DNA from: Hyphomicrobiales bacterium
Lineage (GTDB): Bacteria; Pseudomonadota; Alphaproteobacteria; Rhizobiales; Aestuariivirgaceae
Length of the DNA: 16,102 bases
Reading direction: 5' to 3'
Assembly (NCBI GenBank): GCA_016710435.1
Contig: JADJVV010000046.1
Span: 1-16,102, forward strand
The translations under genes were made by a program, and so were the position numbers. The notes beneath the pieces are model-generated. The model searched no databases. It was given only the letters and a program-made list of their open reading frames with translations, and had not been told where the DNA came from. Within the stretch, counting starts at the first letter, position 1; the number at the start of each line of letters is the position of its first letter. Below are positions 1 to 7,007 of this stretch, piece after piece.

Positions 1-223
1 AGCCAATATGCTTGACGCATATGCGAAGGGGAGAAAAATACAACCTCGAAGTCAGCACGCTAACGCGAAACTAACCGCAGCACAGGTACAGGAGATCAGG
101 CGGGCATATGACTCCGGGGCAGCGCTTCAGATACCGCTAGCGGCCGCGTATGGGGTTAGTCAGCGGGCAATAAGCCTAGTTGTTCGCAGGGAAACCTACA
201 AGGATGTTCCGGAATGGACGTAA
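1..223 (+). CDS. HNH homing endonuclease, C-terminal part with HTH tail (5' truncated)
   Basis: The reading frame is open from the window edge, so the gene very likely begins upstream; the ATG at 8 is probably internal. The first visible residues, ANMLDAYAKGRK, match the end of the HNH_3 type nuclease core, which in many phage enzymes reads GTxxDNMxDMxxKGR. After this comes a basic linker and a helix-turn-helix (KLTAAQVQEIR ... AAAYGVSQRAISLVV), the usual DNA-binding tail of free-standing phage homing endonucleases. The catalytic HNH residues lie outside the window and cannot be checked. The stop at 221-223 overlaps the ATG of the polymerase gene at 214. A second gene at 3798-4337 has the same nuclease-plus-HTH design. 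The alternative, a stand-alone 71-residue HTH protein, is less likely because of the nuclease-like residues before it. Sure of the HTH, fairly sure of the HNH assignment. Confidence 0.7.
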   Translation, partial: ANMLDAYAKGRKIQPRSQHANAKLTAAQVQEIRRAYDSGAALQIPLAAAYGVSQRAISLVVRRETYKDVPEWT

Positions 224-1949
224 TTGTTGTTGACATAGAGACATACTACGCCGCCGACTACACGCTGTCGAACATGACGACGGAGGCGTATGTCCGTGAT
301 GGCCGTTTCGAGGAGATCCTGCTGGGCGTCAAGATGCAACAACACCAAGGCGTTCTGGCTGCTACCCGACCGCGCCGCCGCGTTCCTGCGAGAAGTGGAC
401 TGAGGACAACACGGCACTCATTTGTCATCACAGCCACTTTGATGGCCTCATCCTCTCCATCACCACGGCATCCGTCCGGCCCTGCAATCGACACGCTGAG
501 CATGGCGCGCGCCTAGATGGGCCGAAAGCGGCAACTCCTGCACGACCTCTGCATCCGCCACCTGCCCGGCCGCAAGGGCGACTACGTGACGTTCGCCAAA
601 GGGGGGAAGCACCCGCGCCGACTTCAGCGCCGCCGAGATCCGCGAATACGGCGCCTATTGCGTCAACGACTGCGAGCGCACCTACGACCTGGCGCAGATA
701 TTCCTGGAGCAGATGCCGGCCGATGAACTGCGAGTTATCGACGCTGTAGTGCGCATGTTCACGGAGCCTATGTTCTGCGGCGATGTGGGGAAGTTGAAGG
801 GCGCGGTAGCGACGGAGCGCCAGCGCAAGATCGACGTGCTGCGGCGCATCGGCATGCTGTGCCCAGTGTGCGGCGGCGATGGCGCCGACCGAACCCAGGC
901 CATCTCGCCCGACCTCGTGCTGCCGTGCAAGAAGTGCGCGGGCACCGCGTCGACAAGAAGAGCGTGGGGTCCAACGACAAGCTCGCCGCCCTGCTGCGGG
1001 AGTACGGCGTCGAGCCGCCTGTAAAGACCAGTCCCACGACCGGCGAGCAGATCTACGCCTTCGCCAAGACGGACCCCGCATGCAGGATCTGCTGGAGGAC
1101 GAAGACGAGGAGGTCCGGTGCGTCGCCGAGGCGCGCATAGCCGTGAAATCGAACATCGTCGAAACGCGAGCCGCACGGTACCAGCAGTGCGCCGAGCGCG
1201 GCGTGATGCCCAGATACGTGTCCTATGGAGCCGCGCACACATTTCGCATGGGCGGCGGCGACAAGATGAACTGGCTGAACATCTCGTCCAAACACAACGA
1301 GAACCGCCCCGAACTCTCGGCCATCGCGGCGTCCATTATGGCGCCGCCCGCCACAAGATCATCACGGCGACTCCGGGCAGGGGGTGAAGCCCGCATCACA
1401 GCCCTGGCTGGCTGGCCAGCACGACCTCGTGGAGGCGTTTGCCCAGGGTCGCGACGTCCACAGCGAGCACGCATCAGTCATTTATGGCCGGCCGGTTGAT
1501 CGGGGCTCATGGAGCAGGTCATTGACGCCATGATTGCCGGCCGTGAGATGGTGTTCGGCGCGCACGGCGTCATGCGTACCGCCAAGGACAAGATCTGGAT
1601 GCCCAACGGCTTGGCCATGCGATACGACGGCATCTCGCGCGACGAGCACGGCCAGGCCAGTTACTTCAATGGTCGCAACCCGGTTGAAACTATTCGGCGC
1701 CAAGCTAGTCGAAAACACCGTGCAGTGCGTCCACTACTGCATCGTCAGCCGCCAACTGCTGGAGATCGGGAACTTATTGCGCGTCGCCTTGTCTACCTAT
1801 GACGACGTCGTGACTGTAGTACCAGAAGACGCGGCGGCGGACGCGCTGGCGTTCATGGTTCAGGAGATGAGCAGGACGCCCGACTGGGCGCCAGGGCTGC
1901 CGCTCATCGGCGAAGGTAAAATGGAGACACATTGAAGGGGGCATCATGA
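214..1949 (+). CDS. polA: Family A DNA polymerase (PolA), frameshifted and lacking the motif B region
   Basis: This is the replicative DNA polymerase with an N-terminal 3'-5' exonuclease domain. Exo I is VVDIETYY at the start, Exo II is CHHSHFDGLIL near 445-478, and Exo III is EYGAYCVND near 645-672. The polymerase domain follows: SPTTGEQIYAFAKTD (about 1033-1077), GAHTFRMGGGDKMNWLN, a motif A region that reads as DSGQ..EAR only after indel correction (about 1370-1395), LAGQHDLVEAFAQGRDV (about 1404-1455), the subfamily block WMPNGLAMRYDGISRDE (about 1597-1647), and motif C as TYDDVV (about 1795-1815). Frames change at about 340, 395, 455, 480-515, 615, 950, 1080, 1340-1400 and 1680-1720. The text jumps from IYGRPVDR to EQVIDAMIAGRE, where relatives carry roughly 70-90 residues with the GKTC..LG.GYG motif. 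A CxxCxGxG zinc knuckle pair lies at about 859-945. The probable natural stop is TGA 1947-1949, overlapping the next ATG; the frame as written stops at 1935. Confidence 0.9.
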
Positions 1950-2667
1950 TTTTGATCGGCCTGGCAGGAAAAGCAGGAAGCGGGAAAGATTCAGTCGCAG
2001 ACTATCTCGTGCGGCACTATGGCTTCATCAAGTTCAGTTTCGCCGACGCCCTGCGCCGCGAAGTATCGGCGGCGTTCGGCGTCACTGAGGGCCTGCTGCG
2101 CGACCGCGACACAAAGGAAATGGAAACGCCGCTGCTGGCGCTCCGGCATTGTTTCGACGCTGGATTCGTCCCCATCGCACGCGCTGAGATTGCCAAGTGG
2201 CATCACGACAGTTACTTCGACCTTGACGCCCCTCCCGCTGTCGCCCCGTCAGGTTCTCCAGTGGTGGGGAGTGAATTCCGGCGCGCCCAGAACCTTGGCT
2301 ACTGGCTTGACCGGGCCGATATCTGGATCGACCGGTGCGTAGTCAGGCGCCGTACCCCGAACTCGTGCCGCAGCTCTTCGTGTGCTCCGACGTGCGGTTT
2401 GCGAACGAGCAGGAGTGGGTGCACATGTGCGGCGGCAACGTGTGGCACGTCTACAGGGACTCCGTCGCCGCCGTCTGTGCCCACGAATCCGAGAACCCGC
2501 TGCCGGTGCTCGCCGGTGAGCGCGAGATATTCAACAACCACACGCTGGAATATCTACACAAGGGCGTCGACCAGTTGTTGTCGTCTGCCGCCCGGTTCGT
2601 CCGCATGGAGCCGCCGGCACCGATGACGGAGCCGCAGTTTCCGGACTTCGACAACTTGGATGGGTGA
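1946..2667 (+). CDS. Deoxynucleoside monophosphate kinase (phage dNMP kinase), frameshifted
   Basis: The enzyme phosphorylates dNMPs to dNDPs with ATP and so supplies nucleotides for phage DNA synthesis. The N-terminus LIGLAGKAGSGKDSVADYL carries a P-loop of the GxxGSGKD type. The C-terminal half has the phage dNMP kinase signature VCSDVRFANEQEWVHMCGG, then LAGEREIFNNHTLEYLHKGVD. Start ATG 1946 is preceded by a strong Shine-Dalgarno (AAGGGGG, 1935-1941) and overlaps the probable polymerase stop. The frame is lost around 2230-2270, where the residues SPRQVLQWWG appear in another frame, returns at FRRAQNLGYWLDRAD, and shifts again near 2335 so that the rest is read in frame 1 to the stop at 2667. 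About 240 codons in total matches the family. It sits between polymerase and phosphoesterase, as in many phage replication modules. The frameshifts look like sequencing indels because both flanks are well conserved. Confidence 0.87.
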
Positions 2668-2677
2668 GGGCAACAAC

Positions 2678-2868
2678 ATGGACAGCTATGAATGGCTGAG
2701 ACTGTGCGCGGCGCGCTACCAGGCCTGCGGCGGCATGACCCCAGAACAGGCGCGGGAGTCCGCCGAGATCGCGCTGGAAGTAGAACTGGAATGCGGCGCC
2801 GGACTGAGCACCGACCGGCAGCGGCGGCCGATGCGGACATCGAGTGTTGGGATAACGACGGAGACTAA
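2678..2868 (+). CDS. Small conserved phage protein of unknown function
   Basis: I chose ATG 2678 (MDSYEWLRLCAARYQACGG...) because GAGGG at 2665-2669 is well placed; the in-frame ATG at 2660 lies inside the kinase gene. The protein is short and acidic, with an amphipathic helix MTPEQARESAEIALEVELE. Frame 2 continues past 2810 into non-acidic residues and overlaps the next gene by about 80 bases. Frame 1 instead offers an acidic end, AAADADIECWDNDGD, with a stop at 2866-2868 two bases before the DHH start. I therefore infer one indel at about 2805-2825 and a true product of about 63 residues. Small proteins of the form RLCAARYxxxGG...A..ELE...D are common in phage replication regions, but I know of no function. 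Confidence 0.6.
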
Positions 2869-2870
2869 GA

Positions 2871-3810
2871 ATGAAGCCGCTCGTGATTTATCATGCCAAC
2901 TGTGCCGACGGGTTCGGCGCCGCCTTCGCGGCCTGGCTCCGGCTGGGTGACAGCGCCGACTACGTGGCGTGCCGATACGGCGAAGTTACGACGCCGGCGG
3001 ACTTCGACATGAAAGTCTCGCTGGCTGCAAAGACAACGACGTCCCCATCCTCGACTTCAGCTCCCGCGCGAAGTGATGGACGCCTTGTTCGCGTCGGCCA
3101 AGCGCGTCGTCTGGCTGGATCACCACAAGACGGCGTTCGAGATGTGGACAGGGGTTTCCGCAAAGGGGATCGTGGACAGCTACCTCAAGGCGGCGCGATC
3201 CACTGAAACACTACATCGCCCTCGATAACAACTTCTCCGGCGCCCTGATCGCCTGGGAATACTTCTGCCCGGCACCGAGGTTCCCAAGTTGATCCAACAT
3301 ATCGACGACTACGATCGCTGGCAGTTCCGGATCGATGGCACCAAGGAGTTCAGCAAGGCGCTGTGGAGCTACGCGCCGTGGTCGTTCGCGCAGTGGCGGG
3401 ATAACTTTGCGCAGGACTCCGATGCCGAGGGGATGATTCACGAGGGCGCTGCCATCCTTCGCGCCCACGACCAGAACGTGCAGGCTGTGGTGAAGGGCGG
3501 CGCCAGGAAGTGCTCTGTCTGGAAGTTGGTGGATGGGGTCGAGATCGAATATCAATTCAACCTGCCTGGCCTCGCCGCCAACTGCCCGCCGCACCTGACC
3601 TCTGATGTCGGCCACGAACTCGCCGTGCAGAGCGGCACGTTCGGCCTGTGCTGGACCCTGAACAAGACCAAGATGGTAGCCAACTGCTCTCTCCGCTCTA
3701 ATGGTGACTACGATGTCAGCGCTGTCGCCAAGGCGTTCGGCGGCGGCGGACATCGAAATGCAAGCGGTATGGAAATAGACATGCAAGTGCTCCTATCATG
3801 GCTTCGCTAG
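2871..3810 (+). CDS. DHH-family phosphoesterase (RecJ/NrnA-like), frameshifted
   Basis: DHH phosphoesterases hydrolyse phosphodiester bonds in short oligonucleotides, ssDNA or cyclic dinucleotides using two metal ions; here a nuclease or nanoRNase role in replication or nucleotide recycling is likely. Motifs in order are YHANCADGFGAAFA at the N-terminus (motif I, D in the CADG turn), DVPILDFS (motif II, about 3036-3062), VVWLDHHKTAFEMW (the DHH motif, about 3106-3147), HIDDYDRWQF (about 3298-3327) and the DHHA1 motif FGGGGHRNASGM (about 3736-3771). The total length of about 313 codons fits phage homologues. The frame changes near 3025, 3060 and 3195-3280, so the intact-looking 3289-3807 stretch is only the C-terminal half. 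The intervening residues HYIALDNNFSGALIAWEYF are recovered in another frame. It starts two bases after the preceding stop and ends inside the start of the next HNH gene. Confidence 0.88.
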
Positions 3811-4337
3811 ACTTCCACACCATTAGCAATACTGGCTGCTGGATATTCTCAGGTAAGCCCGCCAAGACGGCTACGGGAAGCTGAAAGTGCGGGTAAGACT
3901 GTTCACCGCACTACTACACGGTGTATGTGCCAATACCTTCAGGGCTGTGGGTACTACACAGGTGCGACACTCCCATGTGTGTCAATCCGCGACATCTATA
4001 TGTTGGTACGCAGTTGGATAACGAGCATGATAAAGACGCCAGAGGGCGCAGGCCGCCGGCCCTGCAATAACCCACCCTGAACGCATGCCGCGCGGTGCGG
4101 CGCTACCCTCGCTTCGGTAAAGGGATGCCGCCCGCGGCAGCAGCGGCGCTACTGGCGGCCAACAAAGGGCGCCCTCTTACCACCCAACACAAAGAGCGCC
4201 TGTCTCCTCTTAACGCAGAACAGGTACTTAGAATCCGCGCAGACGCCAGGCCGCAGCATGTTATCGCATCTGAATATGGAGTAGGGCAAATGACTATCAG
4301 CCGAATTAAACGCAGAGAACGGTGGGCACACATATGA
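3798..4337 (+). CDS. HNH homing endonuclease with C-terminal HTH, frameshifted
   Basis: No long frame covers 3811-4094, but pieces in three frames form one HNH_3 type endonuclease. The ATG at 3798 gives MASLDFHTISNTGCWIFSGK, then DGYGKLKV in a second frame. From about 3910 the frame reads YYTVYVPIPSGLWVLHRCD and then TPMCVNPRHLYVGTQLDNEH (HRCD..MCVNPRHL is the HNH core with its metal-site Cys and His). After the shift near 4070 an HTH tail follows: LNAEQVLRIRADARPQHV and ASEYGVGQMTISRIKRRERW, ending at TGA 4335-4337. Such enzymes nick or cut conserved phage genes and copy themselves into uncut genomes. The ATG overlaps the end of the DHH gene by 13 bases and the stop overlaps the next ATG. 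The tail resembles the HTH at 60-205, pointing to two related elements flanking the polymerase-kinase-DHH block. The enzyme is disrupted as written. Confidence 0.8.
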
Positions 4338-4600
4338 CCCCCTGGCAAGAGAAGAACAACATCGATGTGGCGTTTGGCATGGCCGATCGCAACGGCTTCC
4401 GGCTGATCCAGGACCATAATTATGGGGCCGGCATGATATGCCTCCAGACCAAGGGCGGCAACGAGCACGGCTTCGCCAACGATATCACGCTACAGGGCTT
4501 CGAGGACTGGAAGCAGGCCGTCATGTTCCTCGCCGGCTGGGAGAAGCACGAACTCGCGGTTAAGCTTGGGAAGGTGAAGAAATCTGACATCCTCGCCTAG
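4334..4600 (+). CDS. Hypothetical phage protein, 88 residues
   Basis: The start is set at ATG 4334 (MTPWQEKNNIDVAFGMADRN...), which overlaps the HNH stop by ATGA and has GGTGGG at 4321-4326 as a possible ribosome binding site; an ATG four codons earlier is also possible. It is a soluble protein with no signal peptide or membrane segment. The C-terminal half looks helical (FEDWKQAVMFLAGWEKHELAVKLGK) and the end is basic. I do not recognise the family. Coding is supported by the overlap with its neighbour and the clean frame. Confidence 0.6.
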   Translation: MTPWQEKNNIDVAFGMADRNGFRLIQDHNYGAGMICLQTKGGNEHGFANDITLQGFEDWKQAVMFLAGWEKHELAVKLGKVKKSDILA

Positions 4601-4613
4601 CGGGTTAACGTCA

Positions 4614-4689
4614 TGTGGATCAACGACGAGGATTATCGACTTCGCCCAACGTTCTCGCCGCCTACCTCGCGGAGCGCCGGTGGCAATAA
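4614..4689 (+). CDS. Possible very short ORF with one frameshift
   Basis: ATG 4614 starts MWINDEDYRLR. A shift at the CCC run near 4648 would lead to NVLAAYLAERRWQ and a stop at 4687-4689, a 25-residue product. The ending AAYLAERRWQ looks like a natural helical C-terminus. Without the shift the first frame runs on to a stop at 4736-4738. There is no clear ribosome binding site. This is weak evidence, listed so that the 4601-4837 gap is not left blank. Confidence 0.2.
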
Positions 4690-4841
4690 AACAGAGACTC
4701 AACAGTTCCAGTCTTCCCAGAGGATTGCAAACGACTAGAAGCATTAACAGCAACTTCACACACCCGCTCGGCGGCCCGAAAGGCTGGCAAGACGAACAGT
4801 TCCTCAACGAACTATGTAACGGAGACCTGGTAAAACCATGA
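4680..4841 (+). CDS. Small ORF (53 residues) with GTG start, function unknown
   Basis: GTG 4680 opens a frame that runs through LNSSSLPRGLQTTRSINSNF and HPLGGPKGWQDEQFLNEL to a TGA at 4839-4841. That stop overlaps the next gene's ATG (ATGA), the same coupling used elsewhere in this window. GGAG at 4671-4674 is a plausible ribosome binding site with 5-base spacing. The protein has no recognisable domain. Base composition here is lower in GC than its neighbours (4690-4765). Support comes from the stop/start overlap and the Shine-Dalgarno only. Confidence 0.42.
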   Translation: MAIKQRLNSSSLPRGLQTTRSINSNFTHPLGGPKGWQDEQFLNELCNGDLVKP

Positions 4842-5641
4842 CAACCGAAATGATCCGGTTCTGTGAGTTCACTGGCGACGGCAAGCGCGCCTGGGACGAG
4901 GTCGGCTACAAAAGGAAATGCCCACACGTCGGCATCATGGATAACTGCCTGCTGCACAAGAAGCCTCTTGGGGAATTTGAGGGGCTGGCGTGTGTGCTGC
5001 GCGGAATGCACGACACCCATACAGGTAAAACTATGACAACCGACTTCATCGCGTGGAGCCACAGCCGACGCAAAGATTGGATGGAATGTCCGCGGATGTT
5101 CTACCACAAGAACGTGGCGCCGAAGGGCTCGGCCGACCGCGTCGGGTTCGTGCAGACCGAGGCTATGCTGGCCGGCAACAGGATCGACGACGCCCTCACG
5201 CAGCGCATCGCCAAGGGCACGCCGCTGCCCGCGCAGTACGCGCCCTACGAACCCATGGCTGCCATGGTGCTCGCCGCGCCGGGCGTCAAGTACACCCAGC
5301 TCCGCGTCACCCTGGATCAGGCGTTCAAGCCGTGCGGTTACTTCGACCGGCAGGCGTGGTGCCGATCCATCTACGACGTCGCCGTCATCAACGGCAGCTA
5401 TGCCTTCATTGGCGACTGGAAGGCCGGCATGATCTGGCCCGACAACGACCAGCTCGCGCTGTTCGCGGCGACGGCGTTCCACCAGTTCCTCGAACTCGAA
5501 ACGATCGACACCAGTTACATCTGGCTCAAGCATGGCCAGACCAGTGACGAAACCTACCGGCGTCAGGAACTCCCAGATATCTGGGCAGTCCTACTTCCGG
5601 AAGTCGAGCGCCTGCAAGTCGCGTACCGAACCAACCACTGA
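4838..5641 (+). CDS. PD-(D/E)XK nuclease (RecB/Cas4-like) with extra Cys/His-rich N-terminus
   Basis: The nuclease part begins at the internal ATG 5033 (residue 66): AWSHSRRKDWMECPRMFYHK, then EAMLAGNRIDDALTQRIAKG, then the core YDVAVINGSYAFIGDWKAG with catalytic D-x-K (GDWK), then DNDQLALFAATAFHQF and TSYIWLKHGQT. These match phage RecB-like exonucleases that process DNA ends. The usual acidic residue before the core is less clear (YTQLRVTLD). The first 65 residues (CEFTGDGKRAWDEVG, then CPHVGIMDNCLLHKKPLG) are not part of the nuclease fold and carry several Cys and His, so they may bind zinc or be a separate small protein. ATG 4838 has GGAG at 4821-4824, rather distant. The stop at 5639-5641 may be premature: a frame containing CRQCGANKAGICDKAEG follows, and a TGA at 5735-5737 precedes the next ATG by one base, so the natural C-terminus may be about 30 residues longer with a Cys cluster. 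Confidence 0.78.
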   Translation: MTTEMIRFCEFTGDGKRAWDEVGYKRKCPHVGIMDNCLLHKKPLGEFEGLACVLRGMHDTHTGKTMTTDFIAWSHSRRKDWMECPRMFYHKNVAPKGSADRVGFVQTEAMLAGNRIDDALTQRIAKGTPLPAQYAPYEPMAAMVLAAPGVKYTQLRVTLDQAFKPCGYFDRQAWCRSIYDVAVINGSYAFIGDWKAGMIWPDNDQLALFAATAFHQFLELETIDTSYIWLKHGQTSDETYRRQELPDIWAVLLPEVERLQVAYRTNH

Positions 5642-5738
5642 CCGGCGGCGCACGGCGCGGCGCCAAGTCGTGCCGGCAATGCGGGGCGAACAAAGCTGGA
5701 ATTTGTGACAAGGCCGAGGGGCCGCCAGGGAGAGTGAG

Positions 5739-6126
5739 ATGGACCAGAGCGGCCGGTAGAGGACAGGCGCCCAGTCAAAATGCCGTGCTGGTGGCGCCGG
5801 CAGACTCCGCGCCGCAACCGGCGAAGTTCGACAGACGAGGACACTACGGCTACTTCACGGGCGACGGCGCCGACTACGACGAGGTCACCGCACGACGTCT
5901 GGCCAGGGCTGGTACGAGTGGATCCAGTACGAGGAGATCCACTGGGCGATCGGGGACCATCCGGTAACACACGGCTGCTCGACTCCCCATCGCTGCGTGA
6001 TGTACCCGAAGTACCGGCGCTGGTCGCTGCGCCTCGCCATCAACGCCCTGCTGCGGGAGAACGCCAGGGCTGCGACGCCGGCTAATCGCGGCGCTCAATC
6101 GAATTGCTCAACTGGAGGGGAAATGA
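5739..6126 (+). CDS. Hypothetical phage protein, frameshifted
   Basis: No single frame explains 5640-6120, yet three frames join into one plausible protein. ATG 5739 follows a good ribosome binding site (GGGAGAG 5728-5734) and reads MDQSGR before a stop. Frame 1 then gives NAVLVAPADSAPQPAKF and DRRGHYGYFTGDGADYDEV (about 5773-5885). Frame 0 from about 5910 gives WYEWIQYEEIHWAIGDHPV, then HGCSTPHRCVMYPKYRRWSL and RLAINALLRENARA. A last shift to frame 1 would end with NRIAQLEGK and a TGA at 6124-6126, overlapping the VRR-NUC start. The aromatic and basic residues look like a small soluble domain. I do not recognise the family. The annotation depends on three inferred indels. Confidence 0.4.
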
Positions 6127-6494
6127 AGAACCTGGAGACAGAGAACCACGTTAAGGACGTCGTTCGACAGTGGTGTGACCGCCGCGACGCCTTCAACTTC
6201 GCCGTCGTTCAGACAGCGCTTGGCGTGCACGGCATACACGACAGGATCGCCGCCCTGCCTGTCGTCATCACGCCTGCGATGGTCGGCAAGAAGATCGGCG
6301 TGTTCCTGAGCATCGAGGCCAAGCGGCCGGGCCGCCGCGGCGAGCTGCGGCGCGGCATGTCGGCGCATCAGGAGGAGTTCATGGAGGGCGTGCTCGGGGC
6401 CGGCGGGCTGTCCATCTGCTGCGACGGCTACGACGACCTGGCGGCACTGGAGGCCACCATTCGAGACTTGACGGGAGAGAAGCATGGGAAATGA
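6123..6494 (+). CDS. VRR-NUC domain nuclease
   Basis: This is a stand-alone virus-type replication-repair nuclease of the PD-(D/E)XK superfamily, 123 residues, the usual size for phage versions. The fold signature is visible as VHGIHDRIAALPV (catalytic D40), GVFLSIEAKRPGRR (E65-A-K67) and AHQEEFMEGVLGAGG with the conserved Gln (Q83). Such nucleases act on branched or flap DNA and are often next to SNF2 helicases in phages, as here. Start ATG 6123 is chosen because of the near-perfect ribosome binding site GGAGGGG (6114-6120); the frame is open further upstream, but that part belongs to the preceding frameshifted gene. The stop overlaps the next ATG by 11 bases. It opens a run of translationally coupled intact genes. 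Confidence 0.9.
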   Translation: MKNLETENHVKDVVRQWCDRRDAFNFAVVQTALGVHGIHDRIAALPVVITPAMVGKKIGVFLSIEAKRPGRRGELRRGMSAHQEEFMEGVLGAGGLSICCDGYDDLAALEATIRDLTGEKHGK

Positions 6495-6744
6495 TCTCAG
6501 GAAAGTGACTGTCAGCAAGTTCATAGCGCACTCAGTCGAAGGAAGTACGTACAAGAAAACGTATGTTCTGGAGCCACAGGGCGAGGCGCTGTTCCATCAG
6601 TTTGGCGTCGGATACGAGGAACTTGATGGCGGTCCAGGCAACTACACGACCGCCATTGTAGAGTGGCCCGATGGTCGCGTCGAAAGCGTGCCGGCTGACC
6701 AGGTGCAGTTTGTGATTCCGACCTTGACAGGAGAGAAGCCATGA
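6484..6744 (+). CDS. Hypothetical phage protein, 86 residues
   Basis: Start ATG 6484 lies within the end of the VRR-NUC gene and is preceded by GGGAGAGAAGC, a good ribosome binding site. The product looks like a small beta-rich protein: KTYVLEPQGEALFHQFGVGY followed by TTAIVEWPDGRVESVPADQV, the latter resembling a small beta barrel. It has no signal peptide or membrane segment. The stop overlaps the next start as ATGA. I do not recognise a family beyond generic phage hypothetical. Position between nuclease and helicase genes suggests a DNA-transaction accessory, which is inference only. Confidence 0.7.
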   Translation: MGNDLRKVTVSKFIAHSVEGSTYKKTYVLEPQGEALFHQFGVGYEELDGGPGNYTTAIVEWPDGRVESVPADQVQFVIPTLTGEKP

Positions 6745-7007
6745 ACGATGTGTATGATCGCCACAGGAAAGAACGCGATGAATGCGCCTATGCTGTAGGG
6801 CAACTCAAGAGCGGCGTAGTGCCGATCGATGTCCCCTGGGAGAAGACACAGTTCCAGGAGATGATGATCGATACGATAGGCGAACTGGTCTCCCGGCACG
6901 CCGACGCAGCTACGAAGTCATACGAGACCGGCTACATCGACGGCATGGAGATGAGTCGCCGCATGTTGCGGCTGCAACTCGGGCTCGCCGTGCCGGGAGA
7001 CCAGTGA
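6741..7007 (+). CDS. Hypothetical phage protein, 88 residues
   Basis: ATG 6741 is preceded by AGGAGAGAAGCC, nearly the same ribosome binding cassette as the previous gene. The protein is hydrophilic and helical (VYDRHRKERDECAYAVGQL; TQFQEMMIDTIGELVSRHAD; GYIDGMEMSRRMLRLQLGL), with no obvious catalytic motif. Its stop TGA overlaps the next ATG as TGATG. The family is unknown to me. Confidence 0.68.
   Translation: MNDVYDRHRKERDECAYAVGQLKSGVVPIDVPWEKTQFQEMMIDTIGELVSRHADAATKSYETGYIDGMEMSRRMLRLQLGLAVPGDQ

Noticed and set aside
428..1242. Minus-strand ORFs opposite the polymerase
   Set aside because: Exonuclease and polymerase motifs are on the plus strand; the minus frames stay open because of composition.
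214..3810. Programmed ribosomal frameshifting
   Set aside because: Frame changes are too many, in both directions, and lack slippery heptamers with downstream structure; sequencing indels explain them better.
4490..5533. Long minus-strand ORF of 347 residues
   Set aside because: It is the antisense shadow of the high-GC nuclease gene; its translation is low-complexity (runs of V, E, R) with no domain, whereas the plus strand has clear nuclease motifs.
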